This document shows, in pieces, positions 47,511 through 56,188 of a stretch of DNA of 64,000 nt. Under the pieces are notes generated by a model. That model was not told the DNA's origin. It saw nothing but the letters and a program-made list of their open reading frames with translations, and did not search any database. The DNA is from Bacillus spongiae. GTDB taxonomy: Bacteria; Bacillota; Bacilli; Bacillales; Bacillaceae_K. The position numbers were made by a program, and so were the translations under genes. Position 1 is the first letter of the stretch. The number at the start of each line of letters is the position of its first letter. The stretch covers positions 123,604 through 187,603 of the forward strand of contig NZ_JBBAXC010000009.1 in NCBI RefSeq assembly GCF_037120725.1, written 5' to 3'.

Positions 47511-47662
47511 ATGTAAACCGAAAAGCATCGATATAGTAATGCTGAAAAAAGTAAGGGAAATACAAAAGCTGAACGTACTCATTCTATGACACTACGTTAT
47601 AAAGGGCGAAAGGGCTAACTTTGCTAATATGAAACAACGTTTTAGCTCGGTCTACAATTTAC

Positions 47663-48934
47663 TCACTTATGCTCAATGGTAAACATTTCACTCATTAACG
47701 ATGCAAGCTGTGGAAATTCAAGCCTTATTTGCCAAAACCCTACCCCTCTCAATCCATATTCTCGTACTAGCTTAAATTTTTCATTCATACTTTTTACACC
47801 TTCAAACCAAACAATGTGTTTTTTATCCTCTTGATCGATATACTCTATCCAAGAGGATGCAGATTCAATATCATACTTTATCGGGAGTTGATATTGAATA
47901 GCCATTTGAGTTACTGCATGGGACGAAAAGGCAGTAGCCTTCATACCAGATGAGAAAGGAACGGTCCAATTGTAACCGTATAATGCGGTTCCTAAAATAA
48001 TTTTATTTCTTGGAATTTGTGTAACTGCTAAGTCAAGGGCTGTTCTTAGTCGATTAATGGGGGCAATTGGACCAGGTTGGCTAAACATCCAATGGAAATC
48101 ATAGGCCATAATAAAGACAAAGTCCATTGTTGGTGCAATGGCTTTGTAATCTAACCCTTTATGGACTCCCTCATACTCCTTTGCTAGTAATGCAATAGTG
48201 GTAAGATAGCCCTCCGCTTTCATTCGCTCGTTTAGCAATCTGCAAAAATTAGAAAATAAGTCTCTATCCCTTTCAGACACTGCTTCAAAATCAACATTAA
48301 CACCAGAGTATTTTTTACTTGATACTACTCGATAAATGTTTTCTATTAATATCTTCGTATTTTCTGATGAGGATAATACGTTATGAATAATCTCCTCGTC
48401 AAATGCTGTGATTGTTGCTAATGGGACAATTTGTTCTTGTATTAAAACATTAACTGCACTTTCATCTTGAAGCTCACTAAGATTGCCTTCTTCCTGCAGC
48501 TGATAATCAAATATAGGAACATGTGTTAGCCACGGCGAAAATGTCGCTATTTCTTCCTCTAAAGGAATTGTATTCCTTAATGTTATATACCCCATATCTT
48601 CAGAAGACTTAATTGGCGCATAGCCTACGCTATGCGCAGAATATATTGGAAGTTTTGGAAGTGTTAACTGCATTCCTGGGTAAATCACGTATGGGTTTTT
48701 CATTTCATTTGTATCTATTAGAGCTTGAGTAGATACATTGGTCATCTCAGAAATTTTGTATAAAGTGTCACCAGGCTGAACAGTATATATATTTGTCCGA
48801 ATCAGAAGAGATTGACCAAGTACGATATTATTCGTTAAAAGGCCATTAATCTTCATTATTTCATGGTAGGAAACACCATATTTTTCTCCAATCGAATATA
48901 ACGAATCTCCCTGTTTCACAGTATAAATAATCAT
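47663..48934 (-). CDS. LysM-GH18 spore-type N-acetylglucosaminidase (YaaH/SleL family)
   Basis: A 423-residue protein with two N-terminal LysM repeats (about residues 2-46 and 48-92), which bind cortex glycan. A GH18 domain follows (about 105-415). The catalytic region is SGVNVDFEAV near 215, where Asp and the acid Glu are kept as in YaaH-like enzymes. MDFVFIMAYDFHW near 268 and GVKSMNEKFKLVREYGLRGV near 385 also match. No signal peptide, as in spore-targeted relatives. Family members degrade cortex fragments during germination or sit in the inner coat. Confidence 0.9.
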   Translation of the reverse strand: MIIYTVKQGDSLYSIGEKYGVSYHEIMKINGLLTNNIVLGQSLLIRTNIYTVQPGDTLYKISEMTNVSTQALIDTNEMKNPYVIYPGMQLTLPKLPIYSAHSVGYAPIKSSEDMGYITLRNTIPLEEEIATFSPWLTHVPIFDYQLQEEGNLSELQDESAVNVLIQEQIVPLATITAFDEEIIHNVLSSSENTKILIENIYRVVSSKKYSGVNVDFEAVSERDRDLFSNFCRLLNERMKAEGYLTTIALLAKEYEGVHKGLDYKAIAPTMDFVFIMAYDFHWMFSQPGPIAPINRLRTALDLAVTQIPRNKIILGTALYGYNWTVPFSSGMKATAFSSHAVTQMAIQYQLPIKYDIESASSWIEYIDQEDKKHIVWFEGVKSMNEKFKLVREYGLRGVGFWQIRLEFPQLASLMSEMFTIEHK

Positions 48935-49257
48935 TTCTCAGCCCCCTAAACCCTTCCTTAAGAAGTAGGAATTTTTCAATAGTGGTTTGTTCCTATAAAA
49001 ACATAAAACATGAAAACATCCCTTTAAATTTATTCTTTAAGCCATTTTATATACCATTGATTGTTGCTAATTTAAATTGATAGGTACGTAGCCAATTTTT
49101 CTCCCTCGTTTAAGAATACCCTTCTGTTTTTATAAGATAGAAAGAAATCAATTTTTCTAGATGTTCTAAATATAGAAATTCCTTATAATTGAATAAACTA
49201 CTTGAATAGATTGAAATTGTAGTGTCGTTATAATAATGAGATGAAAGGCGGATACGT
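48935..49257. other. Intergenic region between divergent genes
   Basis: About 320 bases. A TATAAT hexamer at about 49230 with a weak -35 could be the promoter of the downstream peptidase gene. No operator or RNA gene was recognised. Confidence 0.4.
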
Positions 49258-50322
49258 ATGTTAGGCCAGAAAAGAATAAGAGATTACGGAGTAAAAATAG
49301 GCCGGTTACAAACAGGAGAATTCAACTCCATTACCGATCTAAAAGGAGTAAAAGTTGGACATGTGACTCTAAGCGATAAGGAGATGCAAACAGGCGTTAC
49401 AGCAATCGTCCCTCATCAAGGAAATATATTCAGAGAAAAATTAATCGCCTCAAGTCATGTTATAAATGGGTTCGGAAAAACGATGGGGACAATTCAGTTG
49501 AAGGAGCTAGGAGCAGTAGAAACGCCCATCATTTTAACTAATACATTAAGTATTGGTACGGCAGCCGATGCATTAATAGAACATATGCTAGAACAGAACC
49601 CGGAAATTGGCCGTACAACAGGAACCGTTAATCCGATCATATGTGAATGCAATGATATGCTACTAAACGACATACGTGGTAGATTTGTTAAAAAAGAGCA
49701 TATATTCGAAGCGTTAGTAAATGCCTCATCTGAGTTTAAGGAAGGGACTGTTGGCGCAGGTACGGGTATGTTATGTTATTCTTTAAAAGGAGGGATTGGT
49801 ACTTCCTCACGATTAATGCCATTAGAACACGGAACCTATACGATGGGCGTTTTGGTATTATCTAACTTTGGAATTTTAAGTGACTTAAACATAAATGGCA
49901 AAGCGGTTGGAGAAGAATTGCGAGCGGCTATTCTCGATTCGTACGAGGAAAAGGATAAAGGATCTATCATAATAGTTGTTGGAACAGACCTTCCTGTAAC
50001 AGACAGACAGTTAAACCGTATGATTAAACGAGCAGTAACAGGGTTATCTCGTACAGGCTCTATTATGACCCATGGCAGTGGTGAAGTAGTGATTGGCTTT
50101 TCTACAGCAACAAAAATCCCTCATGAAAAAACCACTCATTGTCAGGTTATTTCAACGATCCATGAAGAAGAAATGGACATGGCGTTTAGAGCTGTCGGAG
50201 AGGCTACTGAAGAGGCCATTCTAAATTCATTGGTAACGGCTACTCATGTTGTTGGACGTGATGGAAATGAAAGACCCGCATTTAAAGACCTAATTGCTAA
50301 ATTTAATATTGAAATAAAATAA
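49258..50322 (+). CDS. DmpA/P1-family aminopeptidase
   Basis: A 354-residue cytosolic N-terminal-nucleophile peptidase. It shows GVKVGHVTLSDKEMQTGVTA near residue 30, GTVGAGTGMLCYSLKGGIGT near 165 and GVLVLSNFG near 198. The self-cleavage and nucleophile region THGSGEVVIGFST lies near 275. In DmpA the enzyme cuts itself before the Ser to give two chains. The family removes N-terminal residues, sometimes D-amino acids or beta-amino acids; specificity is unknown. AAAGGCGG precedes the ATG. It is monocistronic. Confidence 0.9.
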   Translation: MLGQKRIRDYGVKIGRLQTGEFNSITDLKGVKVGHVTLSDKEMQTGVTAIVPHQGNIFREKLIASSHVINGFGKTMGTIQLKELGAVETPIILTNTLSIGTAADALIEHMLEQNPEIGRTTGTVNPIICECNDMLLNDIRGRFVKKEHIFEALVNASSEFKEGTVGAGTGMLCYSLKGGIGTSSRLMPLEHGTYTMGVLVLSNFGILSDLNINGKAVGEELRAAILDSYEEKDKGSIIIVVGTDLPVTDRQLNRMIKRAVTGLSRTGSIMTHGSGEVVIGFSTATKIPHEKTTHCQVISTIHEEEMDMAFRAVGEATEEAILNSLVTATHVVGRDGNERPAFKDLIAKFNIEIK

Positions 50323-50763
50323 TGTGCTATACATTATAGTGTGGCAGACTGAGATTAAATATCCTATATTGACCTAGTATTGGTCACTTTTATTCACGCA
50401 CATTTAGTATTTCCTATTCCATGAAGCTCTCTCTGATGTATTTATATGGTAGTAAAGAGTAAGGGCTTTCCCTTCTAGGAAAGCCCTTATTTATGAGCAA
50501 GACCCTTTAAAGATAAAAGACAAACAACTTCATCCTCTACCTTTTTAACATTTCCATCAATCCCTTAGACAATTAAGTAATTTACTCTTTTCACTAGTTA
50601 TCTCATAGGTTATTATTGCACTTTATAAAAAATGGATGAAGTCATCCTCTTTGATCAAAACTCAGCATTTTTGCTTAAGTAGTATAAGGTAAGAAACTGA
50701 TTTTCAAACGTCTACTAATTACTTGCTTTGCATCAATTGGATAAGACGAAAAAGAAGACTTCT
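50323..50763. other. Intergenic region between two convergent genes
   Basis: About 440 bases. It contains one clear terminator (listed separately). A minus-strand frame at 50675-50938 overlaps the Yip1 gene end and has no support. Nothing else was recognised. Confidence 0.4.
50458..50493. terminator. Terminator between the DmpA-type gene and the Yip1 gene
   Basis: TAAGGGCTTTCC pairs with GGAAAGCCCTTA around a 6-base loop; T-rich sequence follows on the plus strand. Confidence 0.8.
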
Positions 50764-51402
50764 TTAAAAAGCTAGTACTAGTCCAATCACAAAAATTATT
50801 ATAAGTAAGAAGATCATTGGGATTAGTACAGTTAGAAAAGCTTTCCATGCAGAGAACTCGTGAGCTTCTCCTATACATTTTAACGTAATAAAGAAACCCC
50901 AAATTCCAATAATTAAATCGATTAACCCTAGTGGCCAAGAGATTAATGCCAAGATTATGTTACTCTCAATGGTTGACGTATTAGTGGTGAAATTTTCAAA
51001 ACCAAACAAAGCTAGTAATGGGATCCAAACGATTACCAAGGTATATACATAAGGAATAAATGAATAGGCTAAAGCATAACGGACTCTTTCAGTCGTTCCA
51101 TCCCCTCCAAGCGATCTTCCTATCCATGCTATTAAAGGTGGACTGACAAAATAATATAACAGAAGAGTGATGATAAAGTACATAAGAGAATTAAGCAATA
51201 GTAACGACGCCCATCCTTCTTGTACCTCATATGAACCCGTAGCATTATCTAAAGTCATGACTAAAACACCTAAGAAAAATAAAAGAAATATGTGTTTCCC
51301 ACCGTTTTTATACACTTGCTTCATCGTATCTCTTGGCCTCGTCCATATCGATAGCCAAGGATTCAACTGTTGTGTCACATTATCTTCTGTTGTATTGACC
51401 AA
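50764..51402 (-). CDS. Yip1-domain membrane protein
   Basis: A 212-residue protein with five predicted membrane helices (about residues 37-55, 65-90, 105-135, 145-170 and 185-210). The N-terminal segment NPWLSIWTRPRDTMKQVYKN is characteristic of bacterial Yip1 proteins, as is GGDGTTERVRYALAYSFIPY near 100-120. The function is unknown. TTG 51402 is chosen because AAGGAGTGG lies seven bases upstream; GTG 51411 overlaps that site. Confidence 0.85.
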   Translation of the reverse strand: MVNTTEDNVTQQLNPWLSIWTRPRDTMKQVYKNGGKHIFLLFFLGVLVMTLDNATGSYEVQEGWASLLLLNSLMYFIITLLLYYFVSPPLIAWIGRSLGGDGTTERVRYALAYSFIPYVYTLVIVWIPLLALFGFENFTTNTSTIESNIILALISWPLGLIDLIIGIWGFFITLKCIGEAHEFSAWKAFLTVLIPMIFLLIIIFVIGLVLAF

Positions 51403-51592
51403 TAAAACCACTCCTTTTTTTCGTTACAGGCAATAGTAAGCATACAAAGAACTTCCTATTGCAAAGCACTTAATTTGTATTTTACCATAATATAATCAAC
51501 GTTCTTCATAAAATGTTTAACGTTGGTTCAGTTTTTTAAAAGAAAATACTGCTTGTTTTTTACTAAAACTCAAATCATTTTGTCCAAAATCA

Positions 51593-51631
51593 AAACAAGC
51601 ACCTTAAGCCACGAATTAGGTGCTTGTTATT
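51593..51631 (-). terminator. Terminator of the methyltransferase-GNAT transcript
   Basis: AACAAGCACCTTA pairs with TAGGTGCTTGTT around a loop of about ten bases, with T-rich sequence on the minus strand. It lies about 125 bases past the GNAT stop. The flanking stretches 51403-51592 and 51632-51755 show nothing else. Confidence 0.75.
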
Positions 51632-51755
51632 ATACTTTTACATTTAACAGAGAGACCCACTATTGAACGAACCAATTAGACTGTCCGAAGAGTTCATCAA
51701 ACAAAACGATACAATTTTCTAGTCGTTTTACTTAAAAAAGTCTTTCATAAAAGAT

Positions 51756-52214
51756 CTAATAGAAACAATATTCATTAAGGTCAAGTTTTAAAAAAATCTC
51801 ATCGGAAGATTCGAGACCTGTCTCTGTAACTTTAAACCCCGCAGCTTTGTATAAATAAATCGCATGATTATTTTCAGGATGGATACTTAGCCAGATTTCT
51901 TTATTCTCATAATCACGTTTAATTTGTTCGATTATTTCTATTAAAGCCAATTTACCATAGCCCATTCCTTGATGGCTCTTATCTATCATCAATCTTGTAA
52001 TATTCATATCTCCATCTTCGTCAAGCACATACGCAGCAAACCCTACCATTAGATTCCCTTTGTATATTCCAAAAATATGCATATCCTCAACGAATTTTGA
52101 TTCCGCAAGTGTGTACACATTTTGGGGTAAATACCGCTCTTGCTTCTCATCTAATTTTAATGAGATACATTCTTCCCAATTATATTTATTAATTGCTCTT
52201 AATTGAATACTCAC
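51756..52214 (-). CDS. GNAT acetyltransferase, spermidine/diamine acetyltransferase-like
   Basis: A 152-residue GNAT enzyme resembling BltD/PaiA-type polyamine acetyltransferases. It has SLKLDEKQERYLPQNVYTLA near residue 18 and FGIYKGNLMVGFAAYVLDED near 48. The acetyl-CoA site is SHQGMGYGKLALIEIIEQI near 80-98, and motif B SIHPENNHAIYLYKAAGF near 110. GTG 52214 has AAGGAGAAT at good spacing. It starts 42 bases after the methyltransferase gene with no terminator between, so it is probably under the same leader. Whether it acts on polyamines or on a drug is not known. Confidence 0.85.
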   Translation of the reverse strand: MSIQLRAINKYNWEECISLKLDEKQERYLPQNVYTLAESKFVEDMHIFGIYKGNLMVGFAAYVLDEDGDMNITRLMIDKSHQGMGYGKLALIEIIEQIKRDYENKEIWLSIHPENNHAIYLYKAAGFKVTETGLESSDEIFLKLDLNEYCFY

Positions 52215-52256
52215 CGTCTATTCTCCTTAAATATTGATGGACGAACAACTTAGATT

Positions 52257-53006
52257 TTACTTCTTTGCTATGATCATAAACCGTTTTGAATTCGTTCGAA
52301 TCCCCTTCTTCGTTCGATTCTCTTCAATAAACTTCTTTACAATCTCCATATCATGATGTCTTTTTCCGAAGTTAGGGATGATCGGTGTATGCATTAATAG
52401 AAATAAGAGGTCTTCTGTCCTATGATAATAATTATTCGCATTATAATCATAGGCTTTTACGTCTGAAAAACCTGCCTCTTGTAATTCCTTCATATATTGC
52501 GCTTTTAACATTCCATCCTTTTCTTTTAAGGATTGCCCACGACCAAATGCTTGTTTGAGATTTAATTTGTCTTCTTCACTCACTTGCTGAGTTAAAAAGG
52601 TTCCACCCTTCTTTAACACCTTTGACACTTCTTTTGAATCAAAAGGAGCATGGCAACATGAAACGATATCAAAAAATTCATCAGGAAATTGTAGGTCAGC
52701 TGAAGATACCTGACAAAAGCGGACATTTGAGACATCTGATTTCTTCAGATTAGTTTGAGCAGTCTCAATCATCCCACTGGAAATATCCACTCCCACTAAA
52801 AAATTTAATGAAGAAGCTATATTGATTACATTCTCTCCTCCACCTGTACCGATATCAAGAAGTACATCCGAATGTTTGCATTGATTCAATACTTGTTCGT
52901 AAAAATCCCACTTTACTCCTTCTGAAGTACACTTCAGCTTACTAAAGTTCCAACCGTTTATTTTTCCAACCTTGTCATAAAATTCTTTATATTCCATTTC
53001 ATTCAT
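52257..53006 (-). CDS. Class I SAM-dependent methyltransferase behind an attenuator leader
   Basis: A 249-residue methyltransferase. Motif I is VLLDIGTGGGENVINIAS near 48-65, and the motif II acid is in LVGVDISSGMIETAQ near 72. Acceptor-side FDIVSCCHAPFDSKEVSKVL near 114 and YYHRTEDLLFLLMHTPIIPN near 197 follow, then TKKGIRTNSKRFMIIAKK at the end. The acceptor is unknown; RNA or drug methylation is possible. ATG 53006 is preferred (GGGAG nine bases upstream), with ATG 53012 possible. A leader peptide and terminator precede it and a GNAT gene follows, suggesting inducible resistance. Confidence 0.85.
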   Translation of the reverse strand: MNEMEYKEFYDKVGKINGWNFSKLKCTSEGVKWDFYEQVLNQCKHSDVLLDIGTGGGENVINIASSLNFLVGVDISSGMIETAQTNLKKSDVSNVRFCQVSSADLQFPDEFFDIVSCCHAPFDSKEVSKVLKKGGTFLTQQVSEEDKLNLKQAFGRGQSLKEKDGMLKAQYMKELQEAGFSDVKAYDYNANNYYHRTEDLLFLLMHTPIIPNFGKRHHDMEIVKKFIEENRTKKGIRTNSKRFMIIAKK

Positions 53007-53030
53007 CTTCATTATCTCCCTTTCAAATAT

Positions 53031-53082
53031 AAAAACCAAGGCTATACGGCTAGCAAATAAGCAGACCAGTGCCTTGGTTTTA
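53031..53082 (-). terminator. Attenuator terminator in the methyltransferase leader
   Basis: AAAACCAAGGC pairs perfectly with GCCTTGGTTTT around a loop of about 28 bases, followed on the minus strand by TATATTT. It lies between the leader peptide and the methyltransferase ribosome binding site. Its 5' arm begins at the leader stop codon, so a ribosome paused at the end of the leader would cover it. Confidence 0.8.
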
Positions 53083-53139
53083 TCGTAATGTAATGACTAA
53101 CGCACTGTTCAAAGATTTAGTTTTCTTATAAAAGGGCAT
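53080..53139 (-). CDS. Leader peptide (19 codons) of the methyltransferase attenuator
   Basis: The frame encodes MPFYKKTKSLNSALVITLR. An AAAAAGGGGG ribosome binding site lies about six bases upstream of the ATG at 53139. The stop TAA (53080-53082) touches the 5' arm of the terminator. The peptide is basic and ends with a hydrophobic stretch and TLR, similar in character to stalling leaders of erm and related resistance genes, though no exact motif match can be claimed. Its role is inferred from position and RNA structure. Confidence 0.7.
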   Translation of the reverse strand: MPFYKKTKSLNSALVITLR

Positions 53140-53189
53140 ACTTCCCCCTTTTTAGCTGGTACGCGTTTTATCCAGCCCGAAAACTAAAT
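53115..53189 (-). promoter_or_regulatory. Nested leader RNA structure around the leader-peptide start
   Basis: Three inverted repeats nest here. An 11-base outer stem joins 53179-53189 with 53115-53125, inside the leader codons. Within it, GCTGG/CCAGC forms a hairpin (53155-53159 with 53172-53176). AAAAGGG/CCCTTTT forms another (53130-53136 with 53146-53152), whose loop holds the leader ATG and part of its binding site. Translation of the leader would open the outer stem. Confidence 0.65.
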
Positions 53190-53246
53190 ACTTCGAACAC
53201 AACGAAAAGACATTCCACTCACACTCCAATTTGAAAGATTTATTTC

Positions 53247-53275
53247 ATTATAATTCAGAAAACTCACTTTGAAAA
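53247..53275 (-). promoter_or_regulatory. Promoter of the methyltransferase leader
   Basis: On the minus strand TTTTCA and a consensus TATAAT are separated by 17 bases. Transcription from here would give a leader of about 230 bases before the methyltransferase. Confidence 0.6.
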
Positions 53276-53311
53276 GGTAAATTTTAAAAGAAAAAAAGAT
53301 GAGCATCATGC

Positions 53312-54433
53312 TCATCCTTCAAATAAGTGTGTGAATTCACTATATCCTTCTTCTTCTAGCTTATCTTTTGGTACAAATCTCAGCGCGGCGGAATTCATAC
53401 AATAGCGAAGTCCAGTTGGTTCTGGCCCATCTGTAAATACATGCCCTAAATGAGAATCTGCATGTCTACTTCTCACTTCAGTTCGAACGACAAACAATTT
53501 TCGGTCCTCAACTTCAACTATATTTTCTTCAACTAATGGCTTTGTAAAACTTGGCCACCCTGTTCCACTTTTATATTTATCAGTTGAGCTGAACAATGGT
53601 TCTCCTGACACAATGTCGACGTAAATTCCTTCTTCTTTATGATCCCAATATTCATTATCAAAGGCTTTTTCTGTTTTATCTTTTTGTGTAACGTTATATT
53701 GAATATCCGTCAATTTTTCTTTTAATTCTTCATCCGTAAAGCTTGGATAAACGGATTGTGTCTCCAACTTAAGCTCTCGATCCTCTCCCCATGCTTCATC
53801 AAGAAAATCATCTCTACCTGAATTATTTCGGTAAAATTTATAGCTTAAATTATTCTTTTTATAATAGTCTTGGTGGTATTCTTCCGCCTCGTAAAAAGTT
53901 TTGGCTGGTCGGATATCAGTGACAATTTCCTGCTGAAATCTTCCGGTATCGGCAAGCTCCATTTTCGATTTATCCGCTTGCTCTTTTTGCTCGTCATTAT
54001 GATAAAAAATTGCACTTGCATATTGGGGACCTCTATCAACAAATTGTCCTCCTTCATCTGTAGGGTCAATTTGTCGCCAAAACACTTGAAGAAGCTGTTC
54101 GTACGAAATGATTTTTGGATTGTATTGAATTTGAACCGCTTCAATATGACTTGTTTGTTCAGAAGACACCTCGTTATAGGTAGGATTCACTTCATCCCCT
54201 CCCGTATAACCTGAAACAACAGAATATACTCCGTCAAGCTTTTCAAACGGAGGCTCCATGCACCAAAAGCACCCTCCTGCAAATGTTGCCACCGCAAGAT
54301 CTTCCGAAGTTTCAATCGATTGGACTGGTTCACTACCTAGCGATTTTTGTGTTAAACTTGCATACAGTTTAGGTCCAAAAAAAGCAGCGAGTGCAAAAAA
54401 GAAGAGTCCAACGACGACATATCTTTTTTTCAA
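53312..54433 (-). CDS. msrAB: Surface-anchored MsrA-MsrB methionine sulfoxide reductase fusion
   Basis: A 373-residue fusion. Residues 5-20 form a signal anchor, so the enzyme faces outside. The MsrA domain (about 45-200) has the catalytic motif [12 protein letters not shown] at Cys55. The MsrB domain (about 225-365) has [11 protein letters not shown] and the catalytic Cys345 in [13 protein letters not shown]. The Zn-binding CXXC pairs of many MsrB are absent ([14 protein letters not shown]), as is the Cys before GWPSF. TTG 54433 follows GGAGGAAAT and overlaps the kinase stop by four bases (TTGA). It repairs both S- and R-methionine sulfoxide and is the last gene of a four-gene operon. Confidence 0.92.
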   Translation of the reverse strand: MKKRYVVVGLFFFALAAFFGPKLYASLTQKSLGSEPVQSIETSEDLAVATFAGGCFWCMEPPFEKLDGVYSVVSGYTGGDEVNPTYNEVSSEQTSHIEAVQIQYNPKIISYEQLLQVFWRQIDPTDEGGQFVDRGPQYASAIFYHNDEQKEQADKSKMELADTGRFQQEIVTDIRPAKTFYEAEEYHQDYYKKNNLSYKFYRNNSGRDDFLDEAWGEDRELKLETQSVYPSFTDEELKEKLTDIQYNVTQKDKTEKAFDNEYWDHKEEGIYVDIVSGEPLFSSTDKYKSGTGWPSFTKPLVEENIVEVEDRKLFVVRTEVRSRHADSHLGHVFTDGPEPTGLRYCMNSAALRFVPKDKLEEEGYSEFTHLFEG

Positions 54434-55488
54434 TGTATTTCCTCCTCCTTCTCACTGTTTGAAATAGGAACTTCAAACCAAAACTTACTTCCACTAAACC
54501 CATCACTTTGTACACCTATCTGACCGTGATGCAATTCAATAATCTCTTTACTAATGGATAACCCTAATCCAGAACCACCGTATTGCTTACTACGTGATTT
54601 TTCCACCCGATAGAAACGTTGAAAAATAGAGTCCTGTTCTTCGACCGGCACACCTTTCCCTTCATCCGAAACAGAAAAATAAAAATTATTGTTCTGTTTT
54701 TTCACCGTCACCATAATATTTGTTTTTTCAGGAGAGAAAGAAATGGCATTTTGAATAAAATTCGTCATCACCCGTTTAATTTGTAATGGCATGATTGCCA
54801 CCATTGAAATGCGATCATCGAATTCAACCTTAATTTCTATTTCCTTTTCAGCTAACTTTCGTTCAAATTGCTGCAGCGTTTCCACTACAAGCTGGTCTAT
54901 TGACGTCAAAACCGGTTGAAATGGAACTTTTTTATTTTCGAGCTGCGAAAGCTGTAGAACTTCTTCAATAAGAAAACTAAGCTTTTCTGTTTCAGCTAAT
55001 ATCGTATCGTAATAGCGCTTCCTCGTTTCAGCATCTTCAATAATATCGTCATTTAACGCTGCAACGAACGAATGTATTGAGGATAAGGGAGTTCTTAAGT
55101 CATGTGACACATTCGCGATTAACTGACTCTTAAACTGTTCAGATTGTTTCATCTCCTGAAACATATCATTTATTTGCTGTGACATATGATTGAAATTATT
55201 GGCAAGTTTCTTTATTTCCTCAGGCCCTGCCTCCGTCACCTTAATGTCAAACTCCCCTTTGGCCATTCGTTCTGCCTCAGCCGTCATCTGCTGGACTGAT
55301 TTAAAAAGCGGGGAAGTAATAAACCAATAAACGGCAGAAGACAATAAGCCAGCTCCCAGCGTAATTCCTGTAAGGAGCAATATAATATCATCATCGATAA
55401 ACATTTGATCATAAGAAATGATAAGAAAAACAAAGAGTAACAAAAAGGAGCTACCATTCGCAATGATTAATAATGTTCTAAGCTTCAT
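54430..55488 (-). CDS. Sensor histidine kinase with minimal extracellular loop
   Basis: A 352-residue kinase. Two helices (about residues 6-25 and 35-58) are separated by only about nine residues (YDQMFIDDD), so there is no extracellular sensor domain. HAMP follows (about 60-115), then HisKA with the phosphorylated His in [15 protein letters not shown] near 133. HATPase follows with [24 protein letters not shown] and [10 protein letters not shown]. The gene overlaps the regulator by 11 bases and msrAB by four. The input is likely within the membrane or through a partner such as the DM13 protein. Confidence 0.92.
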   Translation of the reverse strand: MKLRTLLIIANGSSFLLLFVFLIISYDQMFIDDDIILLLTGITLGAGLLSSAVYWFITSPLFKSVQQMTAEAERMAKGEFDIKVTEAGPEEIKKLANNFNHMSQQINDMFQEMKQSEQFKSQLIANVSHDLRTPLSSIHSFVAALNDDIIEDAETRKRYYDTILAETEKLSFLIEEVLQLSQLENKKVPFQPVLTSIDQLVVETLQQFERKLAEKEIEIKVEFDDRISMVAIMPLQIKRVMTNFIQNAISFSPEKTNIMVTVKKQNNNFYFSVSDEGKGVPVEEQDSIFQRFYRVEKSRSKQYGGSGLGLSISKEIIELHHGQIGVQSDGFSGSKFWFEVPISNSEKEEEIH

Positions 55489-56185
55489 GATGGTGAGTTC
55501 CTTCAAATTTATAACCAATTCCCCAAACCGTCTTAATAAACTGAGGGTGAGAAGGGTCCGCTTCAATCTTTTCACGTAGCCTACGTACATGAACATTAAT
55601 TGTATTGGCATCCCCGTTATATTCATAGCCCCATAGCTTATCAATTAGCTGAGATTTTGAAAATACTTGAGATGGGTGCTCAGCAAGTAGTGCTAACAGA
55701 TCGAATTCTTTTACAGTCAACTCAATTTCATGCCCAGATACCGTCACTTGTCGTTTACTACGATCAATCATTAATTCGTTTGATCGAATGATGTTCTCCT
55801 GATCCGCTTTTTGATGATTTGAATACGTACGACGTAAAACATTTTTAATTCGTAGTAGTAATTCACGCGGACTAAACGGCTTGGTAATATAGTCATCTGC
55901 ACCAATCGTTAAGCCATAAATACGATCTTGCTCTTGACCGAGCGCCGTTAGCATAATAATCGGGGTTTCCTGCTCCTGGCGAATCAATTCAGCTACCTGC
56001 CAGCCATTCATAATTGGCATCATAATATCGAGTACGACAAGGTCAGGCTGAAAATCTTGAAATTTTTTAAATCCATCCTCACCATTTGTTGCCGTTTCGA
56101 CCTCGTAGTTTTCTCTCACAAGATATCGAGCACAAACATCAAGTATATTTTCTTCATCATCGACTAGTAGCACCTTTTGTTTCAT
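55478..56185 (-). CDS. OmpR-family response regulator
   Basis: A 235-residue regulator. The receiver domain (1-120) has DD at 9-10, the phosphorylated Asp53 in LVVLDIMMPIMNG, and Lys in DDYITKPFSPREL. The winged-helix domain (about 130-230) has LTVKEFDLLALLAEHPSQVF, LWGYEYNGDANTINVHVRRL and IKTVWGIGYKF. Its ribosome binding site AAAGGAGAG is the last three codons of the DM13 gene, three bases upstream. Likely targets include the 11-base-spaced direct repeats upstream of the operon. Confidence 0.94.
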   Translation of the reverse strand: MKQKVLLVDDEENILDVCARYLVRENYEVETATNGEDGFKKFQDFQPDLVVLDIMMPIMNGWQVAELIRQEQETPIIMLTALGQEQDRIYGLTIGADDYITKPFSPRELLLRIKNVLRRTYSNHQKADQENIIRSNELMIDRSKRQVTVSGHEIELTVKEFDLLALLAEHPSQVFSKSQLIDKLWGYEYNGDANTINVHVRRLREKIEADPSHPQFIKTVWGIGYKFEGTHHHEA

Positions 56186-56188
56186 GTA

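Noticed and set aside
53031..53189. Known riboswitch class upstream of the methyltransferase
   Set aside because: The conserved cores I checked by eye (guanidine, preQ1, ZTP, purine, SAM, Mn) are not present; the translated leader explains the layout better.
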